Shown here: piece after piece, positions 28,901 through 38,785 of the stretch
Layout: each line of letters begins with the position of its first letter
How positions within the stretch are numbered: the first letter of the stretch is position 1
From: Pseudomonadota bacterium
GTDB lineage: Bacteria; Pseudomonadota; Gammaproteobacteria; Burkholderiales; Burkholderiaceae_C
Reading direction: 5' to 3'
DNA: 64,000 nt
Assembly: GCA_021816585.1 (NCBI GenBank)
Contig: JAKAXL010000013.1
Coordinates: 1 to 64,000 of the forward strand
Translations under genes and position numbers: made by a program
The notes under the pieces: generated by a model
What the model was told of the DNA's origin: nothing
Seen by the model: only the letters and a program-made list of their open reading frames with translations
Database searches by the model: none

Positions 28901-31751
28901 CCTCGGGCCCGAGGTCGATGACCCAGTCGCTGGCCGCGACGACGTCCAGGTTGTGCTCGATCAGCACCACGCTGTGCCCGGCGTCGACGAGCTCGTGCAG
29001 GGCGCGCAGCAGCCGCGCGATGTCGTCGAAGTGCAGCCCGGTGGTCGGCTCGTCGAGCAGGAACAGCGAGCCCCTGGCGGCGCCGCGCCCGGCCGAGCGC
29101 CGCGCCTCGGCGAGGAAGGCGGCCAGCTTCAGGCGCTGCGCCTCGCCGCCCGACAGGGTCGGCGTCGGCTGCCCCAGGCGCAGGTAGTCCAGTCCCACGG
29201 CCTGCAGCGCGCGCAGCCCGGCCTGCAGCTCGCGCTCGCCGCCGAACAGCTGCAGGGCCTCGGCCACCGTCAGCTCGAGCACGTCGGCGATGTTCAGGCT
29301 GCGTCCGCCGGCGACGTCCAGGCGCAGCTCCAGCACCTCGGCGCGGTAGCGCCGGCCGTCGCAATCCGGACAGCGCAGGTACACGTCGGACAGGAACTGC
29401 ATCTCCACGTGCTCGAAACCGGATCCGCCGCAGGTCGGGCACCGCCCGTCGCCGCTGTTGAAACTGAAGGTGCCGGCGGTGTAGCCGCGGCGCTGCGCCT
29501 CGGGCAACGCCGCGAAGCGCTTGCGCAGCACGTCGAAGCCGCCGACGAAGCTGATCGGGTTCGAGCGCGCGGTCTTGCCCAGCGCGCTCTGGTCGACCAG
29601 CACGACGTCGGCCACCTGCTCCGCCCCGAGCAGCCGCGCGTGGGCACCGGGCTCGGGCGCGGTCTTGCCCAGCGCGCGCGCCAGCGCGGGCCACAGCACG
29701 TCGCCGATCAGCGTCGACTTGCCGCAGCCCGACACGCCGGTGACCGCGACCAGCGCGTGCAGCGGGAACTCGACCGTGAGCTCGCGCAGGTTGTGCTGGC
29801 GCGCCCCCTCGAGGATCAGGCGCGGCGCCTGCAGGCGCCCCTGCGCGTCGCAGCGCAGCTTGCGCGGGCTGCGCGAGGCATGCACGGTGCGCTCGCCGCG
29901 CAGGTAGGCGCCGGTCAACGTGTCGGCGCGGCGCAGCGCGTCCAGCGCGCCCTCGAACACGATGCGTCCGCCATGTTCGCCGGCCCCCGGCCCGAGCTCG
30001 ATCAGGTGGTCGGCGGCGAGCATGATCTGCGGATCGTGCTCGACCACGAGCAGGCTGTTGCCGGCGTTCTTCAGGCCCTGCAGCACCGCGCCGAGGCGGT
30101 GCAGGTCGCGCGGATGCAAGCCGATCGACGGCTCGTCCAGCACGAACAGGGTCTGCGTCAGCGAGGTGCCCAGCGCGGTGGTCAGGTTGATGCGCTGCAC
30201 CTCGCCGCCCGACAGCGTGCGCGACTGCCGGTCCAGGCTCAGGTAGCCCAGGCCGACGTCGAGCAGGTAGCGCAGGCGCGCGCGGATCTCGTCGAGCAGC
30301 AGGCGCGAGGCGGCGTCGGCCCCGGCCTCGTGCTCGACCTCGCCGAAGAACTGGTAGGCACGGGAAACCGGCAACTGCATCAACTCGTGCAGGTTCAGTC
30401 CCGGCAGCGCGTGCAGCACCTCGTCGCTCCACTGCGCGCCGTGCGGGAGCAGGCGCTGCGCGCCGCAGGCGTGCGCGGCCCGTGCGCTGCCGACGCGCCA
30501 CAGCAGCCCGTCGAGCTTGAGGCGCGCGCCGCCGCAGGCCGGGCACAGGCTGGAGCTGCGGTACTTGGACAGCAGCACCCGCACGTGCATCTTGTAGGTG
30601 CGCGTCTCCAGCCAGTCGAAGAAGCGGCGCACGCCGTAGTACTCCTTCTCCCACTTGCCGCTGAACTTCGGGTCGCCGTCGATCACCCAGTCGCGCTCGC
30701 GCGGCTCGAGCTGCGACCACGGCACGTCCAGCCGCACCCCGGCGGCCGCGGCATGGCGCTCGAGGTCGCGCTGCGCGTCCTTGAAACTGGCGGTCTGCCA
30801 GGGCTTGACCGCGCCCGCGCGCAAGCTCTTCGAGGCATCCGGGATCACCAGGCCCCAGTCCACCCCGAGGGTGCGGCCGAAACCGCGGCAGGTCTCGCAG
30901 GCGCCGAGCGCCGAGTTGAAGCTGAACAGCCCGGGACTGGGATCGCGGTAGGCGATGTCGCAGCGCGCGCAGTGCAGGTCGGCCGAGTACCTCCAGGCCC
31001 GCGCGAGCTCGGGCTCGGCGCCCTCGTCGGCGGGAGCGTCGCCGAGCGCCCACACCGCCAGCCGCCCCTGGCCCCGCGCCAGCGCCGCCTCGATCGCCTC
31101 CAGCAGGCGCGAGGCCTCGACGTTGCCCGCGCGAAAGCGGTCCTGCACCACGTACAGCACGCGGCCCTTGCGCGCGTGGATGCGCGTGTAGCCCTGCGCC
31201 GCCAGGCCGTCCAGCACCACCTGCTCCTCGAGCTGCTCGGGCACGGTCACGGCGAAGCACAGCACGAGTCGCGGGTCGCCGGCCGCCGCGGCGCGTCGTC
31301 GCAGGTCGGCGGCGATGCTCGCCGCGTCGTCGCGCCGCACCTCGTCGCCGCAGCTGCGGCAATGCAGGTGGGCGCGTCGCGCGTACAGCAGCTTCAGGTG
31401 GTCGGCCAGTTCGGTCATCGTCGCCACCGTCGAGCGCGACGTGCGCACCGGGTTGGTCTGGTCGATCGCGATGGCCGGCAGGATGCCGCCGATGTGGTCG
31501 ACGCGCGGACGGTCCATGCGGTCCAGGAACTGCCGCGCATAGGGCGAGAAGGTCTCGACGTAGCGCCGCTGCCCCTCGGCATAGACGGTGTCGAAGGCCA
31601 GCGAACTCTTGCCCGATCCGGACACCCCGGTGACGACGACGATGCGGCCGAGGGGGATCGACAGATCGAGGTTCTTCAGGTTGTTCTGGCGCGCCCCGCG
31701 CAATTCGATGCAGCCGGGGTCTGGAGACGGGTTCGGGGCGTTCGCGGTCAT
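25995..31751 (-). CDS. Double-length UvrA-like ABC ATPase (two UvrA units in one chain)
   Basis: Protein of 1918 residues, about twice the length of ordinary UvrA. It contains two complete UvrA-like units, so four ABC ATPase sites. Walker A lysines are at residues 48, 678, 1074 and 1602. The first unit has zinc-ligand pairs including [18 protein letters not shown] and CPTCGGSG with CPDCDG. The second has [18 protein letters not shown] and CPTCEGQG with CEDCGG. Signature stretches [19 protein letters not shown] and [11 protein letters not shown] are present. An Ala/Glu-rich linker joins the units near residues 990-1040. Fused UvrA paralogues occur in some proteobacteria; the role relative to canonical UvrA in excision repair is not established. 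Monocistronic. Confidence 0.93.
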   Translation of the reverse strand: MTANAPNPSPDPGCIELRGARQNNLKNLDLSIPLGRIVVVTGVSGSGKSSLAFDTVYAEGQRRYVETFSPYARQFLDRMDRPRVDHIGGILPAIAIDQTNPVRTSRSTVATMTELADHLKLLYARRAHLHCRSCGDEVRRDDAASIAADLRRRAAAAGDPRLVLCFAVTVPEQLEEQVVLDGLAAQGYTRIHARKGRVLYVVQDRFRAGNVEASRLLEAIEAALARGQGRLAVWALGDAPADEGAEPELARAWRYSADLHCARCDIAYRDPSPGLFSFNSALGACETCRGFGRTLGVDWGLVIPDASKSLRAGAVKPWQTASFKDAQRDLERHAAAAGVRLDVPWSQLEPRERDWVIDGDPKFSGKWEKEYYGVRRFFDWLETRTYKMHVRVLLSKYRSSSLCPACGGARLKLDGLLWRVGSARAAHACGAQRLLPHGAQWSDEVLHALPGLNLHELMQLPVSRAYQFFGEVEHEAGADAASRLLLDEIRARLRYLLDVGLGYLSLDRQSRTLSGGEVQRINLTTALGTSLTQTLFVLDEPSIGLHPRDLHRLGAVLQGLKNAGNSLLVVEHDPQIMLAADHLIELGPGAGEHGGRIVFEGALDALRRADTLTGAYLRGERTVHASRSPRKLRCDAQGRLQAPRLILEGARQHNLRELTVEFPLHALVAVTGVSGCGKSTLIGDVLWPALARALGKTAPEPGAHARLLGAEQVADVVLVDQSALGKTARSNPISFVGGFDVLRKRFAALPEAQRRGYTAGTFSFNSGDGRCPTCGGSGFEHVEMQFLSDVYLRCPDCDGRRYRAEVLELRLDVAGGRSLNIADVLELTVAEALQLFGGERELQAGLRALQAVGLDYLRLGQPTPTLSGGEAQRLKLAAFLAEARRSAGRGAARGSLFLLDEPTTGLHFDDIARLLRALHELVDAGHSVVLIEHNLDVVAASDWVIDLGPEGGDQGGRLVVAGTPATVEDCAASHTGQALRAYRGQVGAEAAEAAAVQAAGGVPGEQAAAEAAANDAELLQVAEEGGAYLAQALRRGREGFIAIRRAREHNLRNVDVDLPRGGMTVITGVSGSGKSSLAFDVLFSEGQRRYLESINAYARQFVQPPPRPDVDAIFGIPPTVAIAQRTSRGGRKSTVGTLTEVHPFLRLLYAKLGTQYCPDCHVPIAPQSEEAICAQLLRELPGQAVGVMAPLVVQRKGVYTELAQWAARRGHGHLWVDGVFLPTDPWPRPDRFREHDISLPLGEVDLNPDNADSLRRLVHEAVQLGKGVVQVIWPLQRLRQAMASGDVIGAHAGLQLRRFSTLRACPSCARSFPELDPRQFSYNSSAGWCPGCYGTGAQLAGFEAGHSGEEGAWSDTGEAPACPQCGGARLNPVSLAVRWRDRPIQQLCEFAVDDALQWFGQLRLEPREQALGQELVQEIRARLGFLQRVGLGYLALERAAPTLSGGEAQRIRLAAQLGSNLRGVAYVLDEPTIGLHPRDNLRLLDALDELRARGSTLVVVEHDEDTIRRADTILDIGPGAGRLGGTVVAMGSLHELMRHPDSLTARYLREPLRHPLLPRPATGPRAPAIEVRGARLHNLRDIDLRFPRGRLSVLTGVSGSGKSSLARGVLFASARALLAGEGAPVGCKAVLGLDGVERVLEVDQTPIGKTPRSCPATYVGIWDDIRKLYADTVEARMRGFAAARFSFNTGAGRCPTCEGQGAVRVEMNFLPDVIQACEDCGGLRFNPETLQVRLRGLSAGEVLELSVDAALEFFAAHPRITRALQLLHDVGLGYLRLGQPSPQLSGGEAQRLKLVTELATAGSRPTLYVLDEPTVGLHMADVDKLIRVLLRLADAGHTVVVIEHNLDLMASSDWIVDLGPEGGAGGGRLVLQGTPGDFITAGEHGGHTARALWQFMQQHGRAAQPADDARAADQEPRS

Positions 31752-31941
31752 TCCCGGAACTATACGCAGTCGCCGGCATTCGGACCCCGCGTCGGGTTGC
31801 CGTGCGCAGCCGGAGACTTTTGGAAACTTGTCGAGCCCGCTCCATCGCGGTTACATTTATCCGGCTGCCTGCCGTGGCGTTCGCGGCGGCACATGCGCCC
31901 CTTGCGGGTGGCCTCCGCGGATGTCCCAATCCTGATCAGCC

Positions 31942-32670
31942 ATGCACCAAGACAAACCGAAGAAGATCCTGGTCGTCGACGACGACGCCCGGATTCGCGA
32001 CCTGCTGCGCCGCTACCTGACCCAGGAGAACTACGAAGTCTTCGTCGCCGAGGACGCGAAGACCATGCAGCGCGTGATGGTCAAGGAGCGCTTCGATCTG
32101 ATCGTGCTCGACCTCATGCTGCCCGGGGAGGACGGACTCACGGTGTGCAAGCGCATGCGCGCATCGAAGGACTTCACGCCCATCATCATGCTGACGGCCA
32201 AGGGCGAGGACGTCGACCGCATCATCGGCCTGGAGGTCGGTGCCGACGACTACCTGCCCAAGCCCTTCAATCCGCGCGAGCTGCTGGCGCGCATCAGCGC
32301 GGTGCTGCGCCGCCAGCCCAACCCCGAGCTGCCGGGGGCCCCGGCACGTGACGACGAGACCGTCGTGTTCGGACCCTTCAGCCTCGACCTGGCGCGGCGC
32401 GAGCTGTCGCGCAACGGCGATCTGATCAACCTGACCACCGGCGAGTTCGCGATGCTCAAGGCGCTGGTGCGCCACCCGCGCCAGCCGCTGTCGCGCGACC
32501 GCCTGGCCGAGCTCGCGCGCGGCCGCGACTACGAGGCCTTCGACCGCAGCCTCGACGTGGCGATCTCGCGCCTGCGCAAGATCGTCGAGATCGACCCCGC
32601 GCACCCGCGCTACATCCAGACGGTGTGGGGCGTTGGCTACGTGTTCGTGCCGGACACCAAGGACTCCTGA
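31942..32670 (+). CDS. ompR: Response regulator OmpR
   Basis: Two-component regulator of 242 residues. The receiver domain (residues 8-120) has the acidic pocket VVDDDARIRD, phospho-acceptor Asp57 (LIVLDLMLPGEDG), Thr in LTAKGE and Lys in YLPKPFNPRELLAR. A winged-helix DNA-binding domain follows (TTGEFAMLKALV to VWGVGYVFVPD). The sequence resembles OmpR of the OmpR-EnvZ pair, and an EnvZ-like kinase gene follows 49 bases downstream. The 190-base gap before it should hold the promoters of both ompR and the divergent UvrA-like gene. Confidence 0.94.
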   Translation: MHQDKPKKILVVDDDARIRDLLRRYLTQENYEVFVAEDAKTMQRVMVKERFDLIVLDLMLPGEDGLTVCKRMRASKDFTPIIMLTAKGEDVDRIIGLEVGADDYLPKPFNPRELLARISAVLRRQPNPELPGAPARDDETVVFGPFSLDLARRELSRNGDLINLTTGEFAMLKALVRHPRQPLSRDRLAELARGRDYEAFDRSLDVAISRLRKIVEIDPAHPRYIQTVWGVGYVFVPDTKDS

Positions 32671-32719
32671 GTCCCTCCGGGCCTGCGCTCGCGGCGCCTC
32701 CGGGAACGCATCCGCCAGC

Positions 32720-34117
32720 ATGACCGCGAGCCCCGCCACCGCCTCCAGGCCGCGCGCCCGGCGCCTGTTCGGGCAGCTCTCGGGGCGCCTGTACTGGCGC
32801 ACCTTCGTGCTCATCGTGGCGCTGTTGTCGGTCAGTCTCGCGGCATGGTTCCAGAGCTTCCGGGTGCAGCAGAGGAACCAGCAGATCGAGCAGACGGCGC
32901 GCCAGATCACCAGCCTGATCGACCTCACGCGCATCGCGCTGGTGCACTCGGCTCCGCAGACCCGCAACGCGCTGCTCGACGAGCTGGTGCGGCGCGAGGA
33001 CATCTACATCTACCCGCGCCACGCCTCGGACAGCTGGGTGCCGATGGAGCGCACCGAGTTCACGCGGCGACTCGCGGCCAGCGTCGGCGCGCGACTGCAC
33101 GAACAGCTGAACTTCGCCCAGTCGGTGAACGGCCAGGCCGGGCTGTGGATCAGCTTCAGCATCGGCGCCGACCAGTACTGGCTGCTGCTGGATCCGTCGC
33201 GCCTGGACGAATCCCTCGGCGAGACCTGGGTGGTCGGGGGCGTGCTGGCCACGCTGCTGGCGCTGATCGGCGCGGCGGTGATCGCCGGGTTCGTCAACCG
33301 TCCGCTGCGCGACCTGGGAATCGCCACCGCGCGGGTGCGCGAGGGCGATTTCTCGTACCAGCTCGACGAGACCTCGGGCACCGAGGAGATCCGCGAGGTC
33401 AACCGCGGCTTCAACCGCATGGCCCGCGCACTGCAGGAGATCGAGCAGGAGCGCACGCTGATGCTGGCCGGGATCTCCCACGACATCCGCACCCCGCTGG
33501 CGCGCCTGCGCCTGGAAGCCGATCTCAGCGTGCCCGACGCGGCGGCGCGCGACGACATCATCGCCGACATCGAGCAGGCCGACTCGATCATCAGCAAGTT
33601 CATGGAGTACGCGCGCTCGGCCAGCCCGGTGCTGCAGCGCGTGGACCTGCCGGAGCTCGCGATGCGCGTACGCAGCGACCTCGGCAAGTGGGGCGACCTG
33701 CGCATCCACGTCGACCAGGGGGTGCGCGCATCGGCGCTGGCCGACGAGCTCGAGCTGCGCCGCGTGCTGGGCAACCTGCTGGAGAACGCGCGGCGCTATG
33801 CGCGCGCGCCCGGCACCGAGCAGGTCGACGTGGACATCGGCTTCCTGCGCCGCACCGGCGAGGTGGCGATCACCGTGCGCGACCACGGCCCCGGCGTGCC
33901 GCCCGAGCAGTTGCCGCTGCTGACGCGGCCGTTCTTCCGCGGCGACACCGCGCGCACCTCGGCGAAGGGCACCGGGCTGGGGCTGGCCATCGTCGAGCGC
34001 ACAGTGGCGCGCATGGGCGGGCGCCTGGACATCGTCAACGCGAAGACCGGCGGGCTGCTGGTGCGCGTGTGGCTGCCGCGCGACCCCGGCGACCTGCTGC
34101 CGCAGCCGGCGCCCTAG
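32720..34117 (+). CDS. envZ: Osmosensor-type histidine kinase EnvZ
   Basis: Inner membrane sensor kinase of 465 residues from the ATG at 32720. The first transmembrane segment is FVLIVALLSVSLAAWF, a periplasmic region of about 120 residues follows, and the second is TLLALIGAAVIAGFV. Next come a HAMP domain and the H box with His254 (ISHDIRTPLARLRLE). The ATPase motifs are LLENARRYA (N box), DHGPGVPP (G1) and GTGLGLAIVE (G2). The partner is OmpR encoded just upstream. The target regulon cannot be read from this window. Confidence 0.93.
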   Translation: MTASPATASRPRARRLFGQLSGRLYWRTFVLIVALLSVSLAAWFQSFRVQQRNQQIEQTARQITSLIDLTRIALVHSAPQTRNALLDELVRREDIYIYPRHASDSWVPMERTEFTRRLAASVGARLHEQLNFAQSVNGQAGLWISFSIGADQYWLLLDPSRLDESLGETWVVGGVLATLLALIGAAVIAGFVNRPLRDLGIATARVREGDFSYQLDETSGTEEIREVNRGFNRMARALQEIEQERTLMLAGISHDIRTPLARLRLEADLSVPDAAARDDIIADIEQADSIISKFMEYARSASPVLQRVDLPELAMRVRSDLGKWGDLRIHVDQGVRASALADELELRRVLGNLLENARRYARAPGTEQVDVDIGFLRRTGEVAITVRDHGPGVPPEQLPLLTRPFFRGDTARTSAKGTGLGLAIVERTVARMGGRLDIVNAKTGGLLVRVWLPRDPGDLLPQPAP

Positions 34118-34127
34118 CCCGGCCCGC

Positions 34128-34460
34128 CTACCTGGAGCCTGGGCGGCGGCGGGCGCGCAGGCTGGCGGCGCGCAGACGCCGCGCCTGCTTGGGGTCGACC
34201 CGCAGTTCACGCGTGATGTCGACGCGGTCGCCGTCGCACAGCGCCTCGCCGGCTTCGCGCAAACGCCCGAACACTGCCAGACGCAGGCTTGCCGCGGTCC
34301 CATCCGGTGCATCCGGTGCGGCCTCGGCGAGCCGTGGCTCCAGCCCGCTGGCACGCACCGCGTCGCCCAGCGTGGACCCGGCAGGCAGCAGCACGTCGCG
34401 CAGCCAGGCCCGGCCCTGCGCGTCGTGCCAGTAGACGCTCGCGCGCAGCACCGACGTCAT
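34128..34460 (-). CDS. rnfH: RnfH family ubiquitin-fold protein
   Basis: Small protein of 110 residues with the beta-grasp pattern of RnfH (UPF0125): VLLPAGSTLGDAVRASGL in the first half and AVFGRLREAGEALCDGDRVDITRELRVDPK in the second. The C-terminus is Arg-rich. Its ATG overlaps the ratA stop by four bases (ATGA), so the pair is translationally coupled. Function is unclear despite the name; no rnf genes are in the window. Confidence 0.88.
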   Translation of the reverse strand: MTSVLRASVYWHDAQGRAWLRDVLLPAGSTLGDAVRASGLEPRLAEAAPDAPDGTAASLRLAVFGRLREAGEALCDGDRVDITRELRVDPKQARRLRAASLRARRRPGSR

Positions 34461-34900
34461 GCCTGCCCCCCGTACACCTGCTCGGCGCGCTGCACGAAGG
34501 ATTCGACGAAGGTCTTCGCGATATGCCCGAACACCGGGCCGATCACCGCGTCGACCACGCGGTTCGAGAAGTGGTAGTCGAGCTCGAACTCGACGCGGCA
34601 GGCCTGTCCGTCCTGCAGCGGCGAGAAGCGCCAGTGGCCCTGCAGGTGGCTGAACGGCCCCTCCACCAGTTGCATGTCGATCGCACGCCCGGGTTGCTGC
34701 TGGTTCAGCGTCGTGAAACTCTGGCGCACGCCCTTGAAGTCGATGCGGATGGTCGCCCGCATGCTCTGCTCGGTGGACTCGTGCACCTGCACCCCTCCGC
34801 ACCACGGCAGGAACTGCGGGTAGGAAGCGACATCGCTGACCAGCGTGTACATCTGCTGCGGGCTGTACCAGATGAGTACGGACTTGCGGACCTGGGCCAT
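34457..34900 (-). CDS. ratA: RatA-like SRPBCC/START domain protein
   Basis: Protein of 147 residues of the Coq10/RatA type. YSPQQMYTLVSDVASYPQFLPWC and FSNRVVDAVIGPVFGHIAKT are the typical opening and closing helices of the lipid-cavity fold. E. coli RatA was described as a 70S-blocking toxin, while homologues bind ubiquinone-type lipids, so the cellular role is uncertain. Adjacent to rnfH and divergent from smpB, a conserved proteobacterial neighbourhood. Confidence 0.9.
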   Translation of the reverse strand: MAQVRKSVLIWYSPQQMYTLVSDVASYPQFLPWCGGVQVHESTEQSMRATIRIDFKGVRQSFTTLNQQQPGRAIDMQLVEGPFSHLQGHWRFSPLQDGQACRVEFELDYHFSNRVVDAVIGPVFGHIAKTFVESFVQRAEQVYGGQA

Positions 34901-35019
34901 GAGCGGATTCGTAGAATGCCCCCATTCTATGAACCCGCCCCGCGCGCCGCGCCGGTGGCGCGGCGCGGCCCGGCGACGCGGCCGTTGAATCCGGGCCTCG
35001 CGCCCTCACCTTCCTCCCC

Positions 35020-35466
35020 ATGTCGATCGCCGAAAACCGCAAGGCCTCCTTCAACTACTTCCTCGAGGACCGCTTCGAGGCCGGGCTCGTGCTCGAAGGC
35101 TGGGAGGTCAAGGCCATCCGTGCCGGACGCGCGCAACTGCTCGACGGGTACGTGCTGATCCGCGACGGCGAATTGTTCCTGGTCGGAATGAATGTCACGG
35201 CGCTGAACAGCGCGTCGACGCACGTGCGCCCCGACGCCAGCCGCACCCGCAAGCTGCTGATGCACAAGGACGAGATCCGGCGCCTGATCGGCAAGGTCGA
35301 GCAGCGCGGCTACACGCTGGTGCCGCTCAACCTGCACGAAAAGGGCGGACGCATCAAGCTCGACTTCGCGCTGGGCCGCGGCAAGAAGATGCACGACAAG
35401 CGCGATACCGAGGCCAAGCGCGACTGGGATCGCGAAAAGGCCCGCCTGATGCGCCACCCCTCCTGA
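35020..35466 (+). CDS. smpB: SsrA-binding protein SmpB
   Basis: Binds tmRNA and is required for trans-translation rescue of stalled ribosomes. The protein has 148 residues. [19 protein letters not shown] and [12 protein letters not shown] match the beta-barrel core, and the C-terminal tail [20 protein letters not shown] is the helix that reaches the mRNA channel. It starts 119 bases from the divergent ratA gene and ends just before a strong terminator hairpin. Confidence 0.96.
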   Translation: MSIAENRKASFNYFLEDRFEAGLVLEGWEVKAIRAGRAQLLDGYVLIRDGELFLVGMNVTALNSASTHVRPDASRTRKLLMHKDEIRRLIGKVEQRGYTLVPLNLHEKGGRIKLDFALGRGKKMHDKRDTEAKRDWDREKARLMRHPS

Positions 35467-35489
35467 GTCGCGCGCCCCCGACGCACGAA

Positions 35490-35517
35490 GGGCCCGGTGC
35501 GCTCGCGCACCGGGCCC
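35490..35517. terminator. 12-bp hairpin between smpB and aceA
   Basis: GGGCCCGGTGCG at 35490-35501 and CGCACCGGGCCC at 35506-35517 are perfect inverted copies around CTCG. It sits between convergent smpB and aceA and would serve both. No T-run follows, so termination may rely on stem strength. Confidence 0.65.
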
Positions 35518-35573
35518 CCGCGTCCTGCATCAGTGCCCCGCTGGCGCGGGGTCGTCTCCCCGGCAGATCGGCT

Positions 35574-36881
<1,308 letters not shown>

Positions 36882-36957
36882 GAGACGATCTCCATCGAAG
36901 GGTGTAGGAACTGGGCTCTAGCCTACGCTCGAGTTGCACCGCAGCATCGAGTTATAT

Positions 36958-37025
36958 CTTATAGAAGACCAATTTTTATTTTGTGCAAAAACACGAACTT
37001 ACGTTCTCCATTCTGCATCGTGCAA
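36958..37025 (-). promoter_or_regulatory. Candidate aceA promoter and repeated GTGCAA elements
   Basis: On the minus strand a TTGCAC (36983-36988) and a TATAAG (36958-36963) are separated by 19 bases, a possible but long-spaced -35/-10 pair about 77 bases before aceA. GTGCAA occurs on the plus strand at 36983-36988 and again at 37020-37025. The block is the most AT-rich stretch of its neighbourhood. Regulator identity is not known. Confidence 0.35.
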
Positions 37026-37173
37026 GACTTTTTCGCGATTCTGAATGCACCGGCATTGCCTTGCAGCATCCCCGTTGCGCATGATGAAATCACGGTTGCG
37101 GGATCTGAAACCCGCGTCGGCCGGGCCGCCGCCGCGCCTGCCGCCGCTGAGCGCCGCTGAAGGCGCCTACGCC

Positions 37174-38769
37174 ATGCCGCAGCGAATCGATGCCCGCGCC
37201 GCGCGCGCCGCCCTGCCGCTGTGGGGCGAAGCGGCGCTGCGCGCGGCCGAAGCTCACTGGGCCCCCCTGCTGCCGGCGCATGCGTTGATGCAGCGTGCCG
37301 GCGAGGCCGCGTCGCGCCTGCTCGCCGCCCGCTGGCCGCACGCGCGACGCGTGCTGCTGCTGTGCGGCCCCGGCAACAATGGCGGTGACGGCCTTGCCGC
37401 GGCCGCGTCGCTGGCCCGCCGCGACTTCGCGCCGCGCCTGCGTGTCGTGCTCGTGGGCTGCGGCGACGCGTCGCAGTGGAACCCGCAGCGCCGGCCGGCC
37501 GACTGGTGCTGGGCGCTTGCGCAGGCACGCGCCGCCGGGCTGCAGCCCGTCGCGTGGGAGGGCGGCGATGCGGCCGGATGGCTGCGCGACGCCGACGCGG
37601 TGGTCGACGCGCTGCTCGGGCTGGGGCTGCGCGAAGCCCCCCGGGGGCAGCTCGGCGAGGCCGTGCAGGCGCTGGATGGACGCCCCGAGGGGCTGCCGCT
37701 GCTGGCGCTGGACCTGCCTTCGGGACTGCGCGGCGCCACCGGCGAGGCGCCGGGCGCCCACGTGCGCGCCGATGCGACGCTGGCCATGCTCGGGCTGCAG
37801 CCGGGGCATGTCGGCGGTCCGCAGGCCGCCGCCTGCGGCGAGCTCTGGCTCGACGCACTGCAGGTCGACATGCGCGCCGCCGCCCCGGCCGCGCCCCGCG
37901 CGCTGCTCGGAGACAGCGACAGCGCCCTGCGCGCGCTGCCGCCGCTGCATCGGGCGGCGCACAAGGGCGAGCGCGGCGACGTGCGGCTGTTCGGCGGAGC
38001 CGCCGGAATGACCGGGGCCTTGTGGCTGGCGGCGCGTGCCGCGCTGCTGCTCGGAGGCGGGCGCGTGTACGCCGCCAGCCTCGACCCCCGCGCGCCGGCC
38101 GTCGATGCGGAGTTCCCGGAGCTGATGCTGCGCGACGTCGACAGCCTGCTGGAGGCCGCGCGCGGCGCGGGCCGCGGCGCCGCCTGCCACGTGTTCGGCC
38201 CCGGCGCCGGCGCATCGCCGCAGGCGCTGCGCTGCCTGCTCGAGTTGCTGGATGCGCCGCAACCGCTGGTGATCGACGCCGACGGTCTGAACCTGCTCGC
38301 GGCGCAGCCGCGCGACGGCGCCGCGTGGCAGGCGCTGCGGCGGCGCGCGCACGCGGCGTGGTTGACCCCTCACCCGACCGAGGCCGCGCGCCTGCTGGAG
38401 TGCGAGACCTCCTCCGTGCAGTCGGACCGCCTCGCGGCGGCGCGCCGACTGTGCGAACTCACCGGCGCGCAGGTCGTGCTCAAGGGTGCCGGCAGCGTGA
38501 TCGCCTGCACCGACGGCACGACCTGGGTCAACCATGGCGGCAACGGCCTGCTGGCCACCGCCGGCACCGGCGATGTGCTGGCCGGCGCCCTCGGCGCCTG
38601 CCTGGCGCGCAGCGCGGGCGCGAGCCACGCCGCCCGCGCCGCCGTGTGGCTGCACGCCGCGGCCGCCGAGCTCGCACTGCGCGACGGCGCGGCGTTGCGC
38701 GCGGGCACGCTCGCCCAGTGGATGCTGCGCGCCTGGCGCGAAGCCGCGCCGGGCGTCTGCAACGCCTGA
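37174..38769 (+). CDS. nnr: Bifunctional NAD(P)H-hydrate epimerase / ADP-dependent dehydratase
   Basis: Repairs hydrated NADH and NADPH. The protein has 531 residues from the ATG at 37174 (MPQRIDARAARAALPLWG). Tandem ATGs at 37081 and 37084 would add about 30 low-complexity residues and are less likely. The N-terminal YjeF epimerase domain has HALMQRAGEA and LLCGPGNNGGDGLA. The C-terminal carbohydrate-kinase-like dehydratase domain has GDVRLFGGAAGMTGA, VFGPGAGAS and GGNGLLATAGTGDVLAG. It is divergent from aceA and ends 16 bases before the convergent rnr stop. Confidence 0.93.
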   Translation: MPQRIDARAARAALPLWGEAALRAAEAHWAPLLPAHALMQRAGEAASRLLAARWPHARRVLLLCGPGNNGGDGLAAAASLARRDFAPRLRVVLVGCGDASQWNPQRRPADWCWALAQARAAGLQPVAWEGGDAAGWLRDADAVVDALLGLGLREAPRGQLGEAVQALDGRPEGLPLLALDLPSGLRGATGEAPGAHVRADATLAMLGLQPGHVGGPQAAACGELWLDALQVDMRAAAPAAPRALLGDSDSALRALPPLHRAAHKGERGDVRLFGGAAGMTGALWLAARAALLLGGGRVYAASLDPRAPAVDAEFPELMLRDVDSLLEAARGAGRGAACHVFGPGAGASPQALRCLLELLDAPQPLVIDADGLNLLAAQPRDGAAWQALRRRAHAAWLTPHPTEAARLLECETSSVQSDRLAAARRLCELTGAQVVLKGAGSVIACTDGTTWVNHGGNGLLATAGTGDVLAGALGACLARSAGASHAARAAVWLHAAAAELALRDGAALRAGTLAQWMLRAWREAAPGVCNA

Positions 38770-38785
38770 AGGGCGCGCGGGCTCG

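Noticed and set aside
24657-32351. Very long open frames of over 2400 codons on both strands, antisense or out of frame to mutL, miaA and the UvrA-like gene
   Set aside because: They are Arg/Ala/Gly-rich translations of high-GC DNA with rare stop codons. They span several real genes and show no domains.
37081-37173. Upstream ATG pair as start of the NAD(P)HX repair enzyme
   Set aside because: The added residues are Pro/Ala-rich with no family similarity. Relatives begin close to the ATG at 37174.
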